Positions 46,008-55,403 of a stretch of DNA of 64,000 nt are shown here, piece by piece. Below the pieces are notes generated by a model. The model saw only the letters and a program-made list of their open reading frames with translations, was not told the origin of the DNA and ran no database searches. This DNA is from Anaerofustis stercorihominis (lineage in GTDB: Bacteria; Bacillota; Clostridia; Eubacteriales; Anaerofustaceae). The stretch lies in the NCBI RefSeq assembly GCF_024623185.1, contig NZ_JANJZK010000004.1:86516-150515 (forward strand), read 5' to 3'. Position 1 is the first letter of the stretch. Each line of letters starts with the position of its first letter. The position numbers and the translations under genes were made by a program.

Positions 46008-46970
46008 ATGCCACTAAAAAGTACTATAGATAACTACAAAGGTTATCTCGGGATTTCACCAAAGGCAAGCGACTTTGAAGAATACTGGAAAGAATCTGTT
46101 GAGGATATGAATAAAACTGATTTTACTTATACCCTCGAAAAAAAAGAGTTCCCAATGAAAAACATCGAAGTATTTGATTTATATTTCAAAGGTATGAACA
46201 ATGAAAGAGTACACTGCGAATTAGTCAAACCAAAAGATATAAAGGATAAAATTCCTGCGATAATGTCTTTTCATGGATATACATCAAATGCCGACAGCAT
46301 ATATTCAAAGGTACCTTATGCATATAATGATATGGCCTTTTTAGCTTTTGAAGTACCGGGACAAGGGGGTAAAAGCGAAGACAATTACACAGCAGACGGA
46401 CCGACGCTTTACGGACAAATAATAAGAGGTGTCGATGATAAGGATAAGAAAAAATTATTTTTCAGAAATATATATTTAAATGCACTTAAAGCTTCGATAA
46501 TACTAAGCAATATGGATTTTATAGATGAAAATAGAATAGGCACAACAGGAAAGAGTCAAGGCGGAGCATTAAGTCTTGTAGTGGCAGCTTTAAATAAAAA
46601 GATAAAATCAAGCGCAGTTATTTATCCCTTCCTTTCCGATTTCAAAAAAATATTTGAAATGAATATGTGCGAAGATGTATATGTGGAATTTAAAAACTGG
46701 TTTAGAAAATATGATACGATGCATGAAAAAGAAGATGAATTTTTTGAAAGGTTATCTTACATAGATGTACAAAACTTTGCAGATAAAGTTAACTGTAATG
46801 TTTTATTTATAACAGCACTTTTGGATACAACCTGTCCTCCTATCACTCAATTTGCCATTTACAATAAACTAAAATGCAGCAAAGATTTAAAAGTTTACTG
46901 TGAGTATACACATGAAAGACTGCCTTATTCCGATGATATAATATATGAATTTTTTAAAAACGAACTTTAA
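46008..46970 (+). CDS. CE7-family acetyl xylan esterase / cephalosporin-C deacetylase
   Basis: A 320-residue alpha/beta hydrolase of the Axe1/CAH family, the usual CE7 length. The nucleophile serine sits in GKSQGGAL (about residue 183), the acidic residue in LLDTTCPP and the histidine in EYTHERL, giving a complete triad. It removes acetyl groups from short xylo-oligosaccharides or other acetylated compounds. No signal peptide is present, so it works on imported substrates. AAAGGAG lies 8 bases before the ATG. The sugar kinase upstream fits intracellular use of the deacetylated product. Confidence 0.9.
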   Translation: MPLKSTIDNYKGYLGISPKASDFEEYWKESVEDMNKTDFTYTLEKKEFPMKNIEVFDLYFKGMNNERVHCELVKPKDIKDKIPAIMSFHGYTSNADSIYSKVPYAYNDMAFLAFEVPGQGGKSEDNYTADGPTLYGQIIRGVDDKDKKKLFFRNIYLNALKASIILSNMDFIDENRIGTTGKSQGGALSLVVAALNKKIKSSAVIYPFLSDFKKIFEMNMCEDVYVEFKNWFRKYDTMHEKEDEFFERLSYIDVQNFADKVNCNVLFITALLDTTCPPITQFAIYNKLKCSKDLKVYCEYTHERLPYSDDIIYEFFKNEL

Positions 46971-47030
46971 ACATTGTCAAAATTTATAAAAATTAATATA
47001 TTATTATTAGATAGATAAACGGAGGTAAGA

Positions 47031-47288
47031 ATGGAATACATATATAAAACAAAAGGTACTTGTTCGAGTAAAATAAAATTCAATATAGAAAACGATGTAA
47101 TAACAGACGTAGAATTTACAGGGGGCTGCAACGGAAATCTTCAGGCTATAGCAAAGCTGATAGACGGGCTTACCGTAGATGAAATCGAAAAAAAACTAAA
47201 TGGGATAATATGCGGGAATAAATCTACTTCTTGTGCGGATCAACTGGCAAAAGCGGTAAGATGTGCATATGAAAAGCTAAATAAATAA
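47031..47288 (+). CDS. TSCPD-domain protein (TIGR03905-like)
   Basis: An 85-residue protein with the pattern of the TSCPD domain: FTGGCNGNLQAIAKLIDGLTVDEIEKKL, then CGNKSTSCADQLAKAV. The domain also occurs at the C-terminus of class II ribonucleotide reductases, and free-standing versions are common in Clostridia. The cysteines Cys10, Cys33, Cys64 and Cys71 may bind metal. CGGAGG lies 6 bases before the ATG. It follows the esterase after 60 bases. The function is unknown. Confidence 0.85.
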   Translation: MEYIYKTKGTCSSKIKFNIENDVITDVEFTGGCNGNLQAIAKLIDGLTVDEIEKKLNGIICGNKSTSCADQLAKAVRCAYEKLNK

Positions 47289-47313
47289 AAAGACAGATAT
47301 AATCTGTCTTTTT
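47287..47313. terminator. Bidirectional terminator
   Basis: AAAAAGACAGAT and ATCTGTCTTTTT flank a 3-base loop between the convergent TSCPD and Na/Pi cotransporter genes. Confidence 0.9.
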
Positions 47314-47317
47314 TATT

Positions 47318-48904
47318 TTAATTGTTATTTAAAATCAAGTCATAGTCTTTTGAGATTGTCATTATATGGTCGCTTATGCGTTCAATATCATTTACGATCT
47401 GAGAAAAAAATAACGTGATCTCAAAAGAAATACTTTTTTCTTTCATCCTTATTATCTGTGTCTTTTTTATCTCTTCCAAAAATTCTTTTATCTTATTATA
47501 TTTATATTCGGTTTTCTCAAAATCATTTAAAGAAAAAGTTATATCGGTAACTAAATCTTTTAATTTTATAATCCTGCTTTTTTCACTTTGATTTAAATCA
47601 ACTTTATAATCTTTTATCTTAAATGCATAATTTGATATACTTTCTATATCTATAAGCAAATGATAATATACACTCATAATAAAACTATTCTCGCTATTCT
47701 GCTCAATCCCAAGTGCTTCGGTTATATATTTTGACAGCTCTCTGCTTAAAGTATTTACCTTGTTGTTTCTATCTGATAAATCTTTATTTGTTTTACTATT
47801 ATATGATATTATCTGAGATAACCCGTCATCGATATTTTCAAATGACAGCTTACTTATATAGCTTATTTCCTGTTCTATTTGCTCAACTAGTATTGCAGAT
47901 GTACCTATTTGATATCCGCTGGCAGGAAGAGGAGATAAATAATCCTCTTCTTTTTCTTCTTTCTTTGAAGGTAAAATTTTCTGAGCAAAGGTTGCAAGAT
48001 ATCCTCCGAAAGGAAGTAAAAGTAAAGTAGTAACGATATTAAATAGTGTATGCATATTTGCTATCTGTGATGCGGCATTGTTAGGAGTAAGAGAGCCCAC
48101 AAAATCAGCCAGAGGTGTAAACATACAAATAACAGTAAATATCAAAGTACCTATTATGTTGAATGATAAATGGATCACAGTCGTCTGCTTAGCCTCTCTA
48201 TTTGTTCCTATAGAAGCTAAAACAGCTGTAATACAAGTACCTATATTTTGTCCAAACAATACATAAACTGCGCCGTCTAATCCTATAAGCCCATTTGCGG
48301 CAAGTGCCTGAAGTATACCCACGGAAGCACTGGAAGACTGGATAACAGCAGTAAATACCGCTCCGGCAATAATCCCAAACAAAGGATTTGAAAATGTAGT
48401 CATTAAACTTATAAATCCTTGTGACTCCCTTAGCGGCATCATGGCAGTACTCATCATTTCCATACCTATAAATAAAACACCCAGTCCCGCTAAGATCTGA
48501 CCAAAATAATTTACCTTCTGATTTTTAATGAATACGACCATGACTACCCCTAAGAAAGCTAATACAGGAGCAATAGTACCTATATCAAGGGCAATGAGCT
48601 GCCCTGTTATGGTAGTACCTATGTTGGCACCCATAATGATCCATACAGCTTGTCTAAGACTCATCATACCGGCATTGACAAACCCTACGACCATAACCGT
48701 AGTAGCACTGGACGATTGTATCACCGCAGTAATTAAAGCACCTACAATAACCCCCAAAAATCTATTTGATGTAAGCTTTTCAAGAATACCCTTCATCTTG
48801 TCGCCCGCAGCATTTTCAAGACCGCTGCTCATCATCTGCATTCCATATAAGAATAAAGCAAGTCCTCCAAGGAGGCTAATAAAATTTAATGTTGTCATAA
48901 TCAT
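47318..48904 (-). CDS. Na/Pi cotransporter family protein with PhoU-like C-terminus
   Basis: A 528-residue protein. The N-terminal 310 residues are membrane helices with two inverted repeats carrying the glutamine-serine motifs GALITAVIQSSSATTVMVVGF and GAVFTAVIQSSSASVGILQAL, diagnostic of the NptA/YjbB-type sodium-phosphate cotransporters. The C-terminal 180 residues are helical and charged, like PhoU, and may sense phosphate. Length is normal. It is a single gene on the minus strand. Confidence 0.93.
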   Translation of the reverse strand: MIMTTLNFISLLGGLALFLYGMQMMSSGLENAAGDKMKGILEKLTSNRFLGVIVGALITAVIQSSSATTVMVVGFVNAGMMSLRQAVWIIMGANIGTTITGQLIALDIGTIAPVLAFLGVVMVVFIKNQKVNYFGQILAGLGVLFIGMEMMSTAMMPLRESQGFISLMTTFSNPLFGIIAGAVFTAVIQSSSASVGILQALAANGLIGLDGAVYVLFGQNIGTCITAVLASIGTNREAKQTTVIHLSFNIIGTLIFTVICMFTPLADFVGSLTPNNAASQIANMHTLFNIVTTLLLLPFGGYLATFAQKILPSKKEEKEEDYLSPLPASGYQIGTSAILVEQIEQEISYISKLSFENIDDGLSQIISYNSKTNKDLSDRNNKVNTLSRELSKYITEALGIEQNSENSFIMSVYYHLLIDIESISNYAFKIKDYKVDLNQSEKSRIIKLKDLVTDITFSLNDFEKTEYKYNKIKEFLEEIKKTQIIRMKEKSISFEITLFFSQIVNDIERISDHIMTISKDYDLILNNN

Positions 48905-49037
48905 ATCCCTTTATTTCGTAAAATTTCTCCATATAAATCGTATAAGTATTGTAAAATGACAAATTAAAAAAGTATATACAATATTCTTAAGTTTTACGAT
49001 GACTTTACCAACATTTTACTTTTGTAGGAAAAATAAA

Positions 49038-49058
49038 AAAACACCCATTGGGTGTTTT
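49038..49058 (-). terminator. Terminator of the ClC gene
   Basis: AAAACACCC and GGGTGTTTT flank a 3-base loop; the A run to the left gives the U tract on the minus strand. Confidence 0.82.
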
Positions 49059-50658
49059 ATGTATTTATATAATTTTTCTTCTTATCACAGCACATCTCTG
49101 TAAGTATCTCATTCATATAATCCATTTCTCCCTCATTTATCAAGACGGTAATAAAATCACCTGCTTTAATCCTGTTATAACCTCTCGGTATAAACTCATG
49201 ATGTCCTCTCTCGATTGCAACGACCAGACAATTATGAGGCCACTCTATCTCATTCAGTTTTTTATTATCCACTTCGCTGTCAAAAGTAACATTATAAGTT
49301 ATAAGCATTGTTTCGTCGGAAGGATTTGCAAGTTTAGTTCCCTGTTTTTCCAAAATACCTTCTAGTAAACTGGAATAAATCGGTTCGCTTTTGCACAAAT
49401 ATGCTACTACATATGCAACGACACTTACCAGACTTATGGATATCATATGATCAAGAGAACCCGTCATTTCCGCAATCAGAATTATTCCCGTAATGGGTGC
49501 TCTGACGGTGGCAGCGAAAAATCCTGCCATAGAAAGGATTATGAATTTATCCATAAAAATATCGCTTACTCCTAAAGAACTTATACAAATACTTCCAAAA
49601 CTCGCACCTATAAAAGACCCCAAAACAAGCAGCGGATAAAATATACCTCCGGGAGCCCCCGAACCGAAACAGATAACGGAAAATAAAAATTTCACAATAA
49701 GTAAAGACAACAGAGTTGTCAACACAAAGTTGTTTTTAACTAACATTTCAACCATCACGCTTCCGCCAGCAAGCACTTTTGGATATAAAGCGGCAAAGAT
49801 CCCGGCAATCAAAAAAGGAATGATTAACCTATACTCCGGTTTTATCATTTTTAATCTGGAATAAAGCTTTTGACCTTTAACCATGAATTTATTATATACG
49901 GCGCCGGATATGCCAAGAATTATACCAAGTACTATAATAAGTCCGTATAGAGTAAGAGGTATAGGAGTGGAACTGCTGTAATTAAAAACGGTAGACAATC
50001 CAAATACACTTTTAGCAAGGAAATCCGCAGTTACAGCAGCAGTCATTACACTTACTATGACACGTCCGTCAAAATTCTTATGTATTTCTTCCAATGTAAA
50101 CATGACCCCTGCCAAAGGAGCATTGAATGCAGCCGCAAGACCTGCTCCCGCACCGCAGGATATATAAGTCTTTTCTTTAGTTTTCCCCTTTTTTTGAACC
50201 TGAGCAAGTTTTTTGCCCGCCATGGCACCGAGCTGTATGGAAGGTCCTTCTCTCCCGAGAGATAACCCTCCTACTATACTAAGCGTCCCGCCTAATATTT
50301 TTGCTATTATTACTTTAACGGGATTTTGAGACAAATAGCCTTTCATTTCGCCGCTGACCTGCGGGATACCGCTTCCAGATATCATAGGTTCCCATTTTAC
50401 CAATTTACCTACTATAACAGAAATCATGGTTAAAAATATTATCCATAAAATAATTTTTAATATATCACCGTGAATATAGTCTACGGCAAAAAATAAAAAC
50501 TTCTCGGCCTTTGTTAATAGTAATCTATAAATAATTGCGACCAGTCCCGCTACAATACCTATCAAAAAACCTTCAATAATAAATTCTATTTGTGAACGTC
50601 CCTTTTTGTTATGCAGTCTTGTCTTAATATTCTTAGCCATTACATCGTTCATTTTCAT
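49057..50658 (-). CDS. ClC-family chloride/proton antiporter with TrkA-C domain
   Basis: A 533-residue ClC protein. The selectivity-filter motifs GSGIPQ, GREGPSIQLG and GAPGGIFYP are intact. The gating glutamate is present in GREGP, and the internal proton glutamate in FNAPLAGVMFTLEEI, so coupled chloride/proton exchange is more likely than a passive channel. The C-terminal 80 residues form a TrkA-C (RCK_C) domain (LNEIEWPHNCLVVAIERG), a common cytosolic regulator in Firmicute ClCs. No fluoride-riboswitch-like sequence precedes it and the filter is not of the fluoride-exporter type. Confidence 0.93.
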   Translation of the reverse strand: MKMNDVMAKNIKTRLHNKKGRSQIEFIIEGFLIGIVAGLVAIIYRLLLTKAEKFLFFAVDYIHGDILKIILWIIFLTMISVIVGKLVKWEPMISGSGIPQVSGEMKGYLSQNPVKVIIAKILGGTLSIVGGLSLGREGPSIQLGAMAGKKLAQVQKKGKTKEKTYISCGAGAGLAAAFNAPLAGVMFTLEEIHKNFDGRVIVSVMTAAVTADFLAKSVFGLSTVFNYSSSTPIPLTLYGLIIVLGIILGISGAVYNKFMVKGQKLYSRLKMIKPEYRLIIPFLIAGIFAALYPKVLAGGSVMVEMLVKNNFVLTTLLSLLIVKFLFSVICFGSGAPGGIFYPLLVLGSFIGASFGSICISSLGVSDIFMDKFIILSMAGFFAATVRAPITGIILIAEMTGSLDHMISISLVSVVAYVVAYLCKSEPIYSSLLEGILEKQGTKLANPSDETMLITYNVTFDSEVDNKKLNEIEWPHNCLVVAIERGHHEFIPRGYNRIKAGDFITVLINEGEMDYMNEILTEMCCDKKKNYINT

Positions 50659-50824
50659 TCCCCTTTTCTCATTTTAATTATAATATAAAGACTTTTTATT
50701 AACAATATAAAACTTAATGTCCAAATTACTTATATAAATAGAATTTTCAGGGATAAATAAAAATAGATACAAATTATATTTTATTAATAATTTATTAATT
50801 TGCAATTAAAATTATATAATATCA

Positions 50825-50853
50825 TTGACAAATTATATATATAGTTGTATAAT
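50825..50853 (+). promoter_or_regulatory. Perfect consensus sigma-A promoter of the RHH-clpB operon
   Basis: TTGACA (50825-50830), a 17-base spacer and TATAAT (50848-50853). The predicted start near 50860 leaves a 25-base leader before the ATG at 50885. Confidence 0.88.
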
Positions 50854-50855
50854 TT
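50830..50855 (+). repeat. Inverted repeat overlapping the RHH-clpB promoter
   Basis: AAATTATA (50830-50837) and TATAATTT (50848-50855) flank 10 bases and cover the spacer and -10 box. It could be the binding site of the RHH protein encoded just downstream, but the arms are A/T only. Confidence 0.4.
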
Positions 50856-50884
50856 CTTTAAAATTAAGGAAAGGTGCAGGCAAA

Positions 50885-51547
50885 ATGGGAAAAAGTGTAT
50901 ATAGTTTAGTATTAATGGATGAAGTGGTAGATAAAATAGATGAGGCGGCTTACCAGATTGGAACAAGCAGATCGGGACTTATAAATCAAATACTCGCGGA
51001 TTATGTATCATACACCACTCCGGAAAAGCATGTGGAAGGGATATTCTCTTCACTGGAAAATATGTTTAAAGAAATGAATACTTTCCAAGTTTTAGCTAAT
51101 CCGTCTCCTTATTACATGAATATAACAAGTTCTTTAAGATATAAATACAGACCTACCATAAAATATGGAGTGGAGCTTTACGATAATTCAAAGTATTCCT
51201 TCGGAGAGCTTAAGGTGACTTTAAGGACTACTAATCAAACATTGATAAGAGATATGAATACTTTCTTGAATTTCTTTGCAAAACTGGAAGAAAAATATAT
51301 CAGAGGTATTTTGGAGGAAAACTTATGTTACAAGATAGAAGAGAAAAAATATACAAGGCAGTTTGTAATGCCGAAGGAACAAGGTGTTGACAAGGTTGAT
51401 TTGGGGGTACTTATCGGAGAATACATTCAAGTTTTTGACAGCGTACTTAAAGTATTCCTAAATAATTTACCATATATAGAAGATGCATGTTCCGACGCAG
51501 AGAAAGAGTATATAACTTTAATGCAAAAAGTACATGCAATTATTTAA
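50885..51547 (+). CDS. Ribbon-helix-helix protein with unknown C-terminal domain
   Basis: A 220-residue protein. The first 45 residues (MGKSVYSLVLMDEVVDKID, then AAYQIGTSRSGLINQILADYVS) have the beta-strand and two helices of CopG/Arc-type DNA-binding domains. The remaining 170 residues have a mixed fold (LRYKYRPTIKYGVELYDNS, FGELKVTLRTT and others) that I do not recognise. A TTG at 50825 gives a longer frame but falls on the -35 box, and the ATG at 50885 has an upstream AGGAAAGG. It is 15 bases before clpB and the two share a consensus promoter, so it is a candidate regulator of the ClpB chaperone in place of CtsR or HrcA. Confidence 0.75.
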   Translation: MGKSVYSLVLMDEVVDKIDEAAYQIGTSRSGLINQILADYVSYTTPEKHVEGIFSSLENMFKEMNTFQVLANPSPYYMNITSSLRYKYRPTIKYGVELYDNSKYSFGELKVTLRTTNQTLIRDMNTFLNFFAKLEEKYIRGILEENLCYKIEEKKYTRQFVMPKEQGVDKVDLGVLIGEYIQVFDSVLKVFLNNLPYIEDACSDAEKEYITLMQKVHAII

Positions 51548-51562
51548 GAGGAGGATAATATT

Positions 51563-54151
51563 ATGAATGCAAATGACTATACAGAAAAATCGCTTCTCGC
51601 AATACAAAATGCACAAAACCTTGCTATGGATAATAATAATTCCGTTATAGAAACAGAACATTTATTATATGCACTGTTAGAAGATAACGGTGGATTGATA
51701 GGTGAGATATTATCCAAAATGGGTGTTGACCTAAGCGGGTTAAAAAGAGAAGTAAAAAATAAAATTGATAGTTTCCCTAAAGTATCGGGAGGGAATGAAA
51801 ATAATTTATATGCCAGCAATAATCTAAACAGAGTAATAAATCTGGCAGAAAAAATAGCTAAAAATATGAAAGACGAATACGTTTCGGTAGAACATTTATT
51901 TCTTGCCTTATTTAGTGAAGGCGGAAGTTTTATCAAAGACGTATTTAACAGATATAAAGTAATAAAGGAGATGTTTACAAAACAGCTATCCTTAGTGAGA
52001 GGAGGAAGAACAGTGACTAATCAAAATCCTGAAAACACATATAACGTACTTGAAAAATATGGTTCCGACTTGGTAGAACTCGCTAAAAACAATAAACTTG
52101 ATCCTGTTATAGGCAGAGATGATGAAATAAGAAATGTTATAAGGATACTATCAAGGAAGACCAAAAACAACCCTGTATTGATAGGAGAACCGGGGGTCGG
52201 TAAAACGGCTATCGCTGAGGGCTTGGCTCTTAGGATAGTAAGAGGTGACGTTCCCAATAACCTAAAAGACAGAAGCATATTCTCTCTTGATATGGGTGCT
52301 TTGGTTGCGGGGGCAAAATTCAGAGGAGAATTCGAAGAAAGAATTAAAGCGGTATTGGATGAAATAAAGAAAAGCGAAGGTAAGATAATATTATTTATCG
52401 ACGAACTTCATACCATAGTTGGAGCAGGGAAGACAGACGGAGCAATGGACGCCGGTAATCTTTTAAAACCTCTTCTTGCAAGAGGAGAGCTTCACTGTAT
52501 AGGAGCTACCACTTTAAATGAATACAGACAATACATCGAAAAAGACGCGGCTCTGGAAAGAAGGTTCCAGCCTGTAATGATAGGAGAACCAACAGTAGAA
52601 GACACGATAGCAATACTAAGAGGACTGAAAGAAAGATATGAAATATATCACGGAGTAAAAATTACCGACCAAGCGTTGATTTCTGCCGCAACATTATCAA
52701 ACAGATACATCACAGACAGATTTTTACCCGATAAGGCAATTGACTTGATTGATGAAGCCTGTGCTTTAATAAAAACCGAAATGGACTCTATGCCTACGGA
52801 ACTCGACGAAGTGAACAGAAAAATCATGCAGTACCAAATCGAAGCTACCGCACTAAAAAAAGAAAAAGATGAATTGTCTAAAAAACGCCTTGAAGAAATA
52901 AACAAAGAAATTGCGGAACTTCAAGATAAGTTCAATGAAATGAAAGCTAAGTGGCTCAAAGAAAAAGACAATATAGGAAAAGCACAAAGGCTCAGAGAAG
53001 AAATAGACAAAGTAAATATTGAAATTGAACAGGCTCAAAGAGTAAATAATCTTAATAAAGCCGCAGAGCTTAAATATGGAAAGCTCCCTGATTTACAAAA
53101 ACAACTAAAAGAAGAGGAAGAAAAATCCAAAGAAAAGAATAATACCCTTTTGAGAGATAAAGTATCCGATGAAGAAATAGCTAAAATCGTTTCTAAATGG
53201 ACACATATACCGGTGTCAAAGCTTGTTGAAGGTGAAAGAGAAAAGCTCCTTCATTTAGAAGATACATTGCATGAAAGGGTAATAGGACAGGATGAAGCGG
53301 TAAAACTCGTATCAGACGCAATCATAAGGTCTCGTGCGGGTATCCAAGACCCATCCAAACCTATAGGTTCCTTCTTGTTCTTGGGACCGACAGGGGTAGG
53401 TAAAACCGAGCTTGCCAAAACACTTGCGTATACTCTATTTGATAACGAACAAAATATCATACGTATAGATATGAGTGAGTATATGGAAAAATTCAGTGTT
53501 TCCAGACTTATCGGTGCGCCTCCGGGATATGTTGGATATGACGAAGGCGGTCAGCTTACCGAAGCGGTAAGAAGAAATCCGTACAGCGTGGTTTTATTCG
53601 ATGAAATAGAAAAAGCTCATCCTGATGTATTCAATATCCTTCTTCAAATACTTGATGACGGAAGAGTTACGGATTCACAGGGAAGGACTATAGACTTCAA
53701 GAATACCATTATAATTTTGACTTCCAACCTCGGAAGCGATTATTTATTGGAAAGCACAGAAAAATATGGCGATATCACAGATGAAACAAAAGATAATATA
53801 GATAAACTGCTTAAAGCAAATTTCAGACCTGAATTTTTAAACAGGCTCGATGAAATAGTAATCTATAAACCGCTTAAAAAAGAAGAAATATCTAAGATTG
53901 TAGACTTGATGCTTAAAAATCTTGAAAAGAGAATGGAAGATAAATTCTTACATTTAAATATTACAGATAAAGCAAAAGAATTTATTATTGATAACGGATA
54001 CGACCCAATATTCGGAGCAAGACCTCTTAAGAGATTTATTCAAAGTAAAGTAGAGACCCTTATTGCAAAATCAATTCTATCTAATAACTTTGAAAGCGGA
54101 ACGACACTTACAGTAGATATTAAAGAAGGAGCTTTAGCCGTTACATTCTAA
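51563..54151 (+). CDS. clpB: ATP-dependent disaggregase ClpB
   Basis: An 862-residue Hsp100 chaperone that, with DnaK, extracts polypeptides from aggregates. The N-terminal Clp repeats (to about 145) are followed by the first AAA+ module (Walker A GEPGVGKTAIAE, Walker B IILFIDELHTIVG), the ClpB-type coiled-coil middle domain (about 400-520) and the second AAA+ module (GPTGVGKTELAK, VLFDEIEKAHPD). The long middle domain and absence of a ClpP-binding loop separate it from ClpA/ClpC. GAGGAGG precedes the ATG. No CIRCE or CtsR heptad was seen upstream. Confidence 0.97.
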   Translation: MNANDYTEKSLLAIQNAQNLAMDNNNSVIETEHLLYALLEDNGGLIGEILSKMGVDLSGLKREVKNKIDSFPKVSGGNENNLYASNNLNRVINLAEKIAKNMKDEYVSVEHLFLALFSEGGSFIKDVFNRYKVIKEMFTKQLSLVRGGRTVTNQNPENTYNVLEKYGSDLVELAKNNKLDPVIGRDDEIRNVIRILSRKTKNNPVLIGEPGVGKTAIAEGLALRIVRGDVPNNLKDRSIFSLDMGALVAGAKFRGEFEERIKAVLDEIKKSEGKIILFIDELHTIVGAGKTDGAMDAGNLLKPLLARGELHCIGATTLNEYRQYIEKDAALERRFQPVMIGEPTVEDTIAILRGLKERYEIYHGVKITDQALISAATLSNRYITDRFLPDKAIDLIDEACALIKTEMDSMPTELDEVNRKIMQYQIEATALKKEKDELSKKRLEEINKEIAELQDKFNEMKAKWLKEKDNIGKAQRLREEIDKVNIEIEQAQRVNNLNKAAELKYGKLPDLQKQLKEEEEKSKEKNNTLLRDKVSDEEIAKIVSKWTHIPVSKLVEGEREKLLHLEDTLHERVIGQDEAVKLVSDAIIRSRAGIQDPSKPIGSFLFLGPTGVGKTELAKTLAYTLFDNEQNIIRIDMSEYMEKFSVSRLIGAPPGYVGYDEGGQLTEAVRRNPYSVVLFDEIEKAHPDVFNILLQILDDGRVTDSQGRTIDFKNTIIILTSNLGSDYLLESTEKYGDITDETKDNIDKLLKANFRPEFLNRLDEIVIYKPLKKEEISKIVDLMLKNLEKRMEDKFLHLNITDKAKEFIIDNGYDPIFGARPLKRFIQSKVETLIAKSILSNNFESGTTLTVDIKEGALAVTF

Positions 54152-54153
54152 AT

Positions 54154-54178
54154 AAAAAGGACCGTAACGGTCCTTTTT
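54154..54178 (+). terminator. Terminator after clpB
   Basis: AAAAAGGACCGT and ACGGTCCTTTTT almost touch, with T residues following. Confidence 0.9.
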
Positions 54179-54333
54179 ATTTTACATAATAGTTTATTTT
54201 TTACGGTTTTTTATTTTTAATCACTGGAGAAATAAATTAAAATATTTTTATTTTTATAGAATACAACATATTATTTCTCCCTTAATGAATTAAATAAATT
54301 TTAACTGTTTATCAACATATCCACATTTATAAT

Positions 54334-54912
54334 TTATTCATCTGTTAATACTTTTAAATCACTTTCTTCGTACTTATTATGACCTTTTAAACTCTTCTTA
54401 TATTTCCAGCATTTTATAGCTTCATCCAAGTTTTTTTCTTTGTTGTTACTGAAAAAATCTCGGATATATGTGTTATATTCAAACTGCTTATCTATTTTAG
54501 TCTTTCCTTTTTTCTTATCTTTAAGGATTTTATAATACATTTCCACAGCGTCTTTATAAGTTTTTCCGCTGTTTGACTTTAGCCACTTTTGAAATATTAC
54601 ATTAAAAGAGAAGGATTTTCCAATTTGTTCTTTAAAAAACTTTCTGTGCTGTTCAGAGCAGACAAAGTTATCTTCAATGATACTTGCTAAAGTTATTTCC
54701 TTTTTTAAATTGCTTTTCTTCCTAGTATTTTTACTTTCTTTTTTCTCTCCTGTATCCAAATAATGGCTTATCCTATCCGTAAGTTCGAGTTTACTCCCTG
54801 AAGTCTGCATTCCTTCTTTTTTTAAAAAATTTACTAACTCTTCCTTTAAATAATAATAACTTTTAAATGTCTCACTGTCTAAATCCTTATTTAACTTTGG
54901 TCTATTACTCAT
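54334..54912 (-). CDS. SAP-domain / DUF6434 protein
   Basis: A 192-residue basic protein. The N-terminal third holds a SAP-like helix-extended loop-helix (KEELVNFLKKEGMQTSGSKLELTDRISHYL) that in other proteins binds DNA. The rest, with FSFNVIFQKWLKSNSGKTYKDAVEMYYKI and the repeated-looking FFSNNKEKNLDEAIKCWKYKKSL, fits the DUF6434 family. Lysine makes up a large share. A TTG six bases upstream is in frame, but AAAAAGGA fits the ATG at 54912 better. It lies 20 bases after a membrane protein gene on the same strand. Function unknown. Confidence 0.78.
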   Translation of the reverse strand: MSNRPKLNKDLDSETFKSYYYLKEELVNFLKKEGMQTSGSKLELTDRISHYLDTGEKKESKNTRKKSNLKKEITLASIIEDNFVCSEQHRKFFKEQIGKSFSFNVIFQKWLKSNSGKTYKDAVEMYYKILKDKKKGKTKIDKQFEYNTYIRDFFSNNKEKNLDEAIKCWKYKKSLKGHNKYEESDLKVLTDE

Positions 54913-54932
54913 TATCAATTTCCTTTTTATGT

Positions 54933-55403
54933 TTAATCAGTTATATCTTTCAAATGATTTAAATGTATTCCGATATGTCCTATGCCAAGTATTATCGTTG
55001 ATATTATAAGCCATATTACTTTACCATATATACCAAGAAGCAAAAATGCCAATATAGGAAGAGTTGCACCTGCAACAGGAATACCAAATATTGGGCTGTA
55101 AAAGTCTTTTAATGTTTTATGGCTCTTAAAATATCTTATCCACCAATATTCATAAATAAGCATAAATGCAAATGACAATATAAGCCATATACTCCATACT
55201 GAAAAAGAATGGATATTAAAATCGCTAAATATCAAAACAGTACAGCTTACCAAAACTTGTCCTATTCTTTCAAATATAATAAGTATTCTATTCTCATTTT
55301 TATATTCATATTCTGCGGGCTGATTTTTACTCCATATAATATTGGGTATAAAAAGCATAAATAAATATATCATACCTACATAAGAAAATCCTAAATGTCC
55401 CAT
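54933..55403 (-). CDS. Membrane protein of unknown function
   Basis: A 156-residue protein with about four to five predicted helices (7-24, 45-62, 68-88, 103-122, 126-145) and a polar first loop (NQPAEYEYKNENR). The C-terminal helix ends in GIGHIGIHLNHLKD with four histidines. I do not recognise a family with certainty. The SAP/DUF6434 gene follows after 20 bases and may be co-transcribed. Confidence 0.68.
   Translation of the reverse strand: MGHLGFSYVGMIYLFMLFIPNIIWSKNQPAEYEYKNENRILIIFERIGQVLVSCTVLIFSDFNIHSFSVWSIWLILSFAFMLIYEYWWIRYFKSHKTLKDFYSPIFGIPVAGATLPILAFLLLGIYGKVIWLIISTIILGIGHIGIHLNHLKDITD

Noticed and set aside
256..47313. Similar GACAGAT/ATCTGTC hairpins at 256-280 and 47287-47313 as copies of a mobile repeat
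   Set aside because: Both are at gene ends with A/T tracts and differ outside the short core; simple terminators explain them.
50659..50824. Possible fluoride riboswitch upstream of the ClC gene
   Set aside because: No sequence like the conserved crcB motif is present, and the ClC has the chloride-type filter with the gating glutamate.
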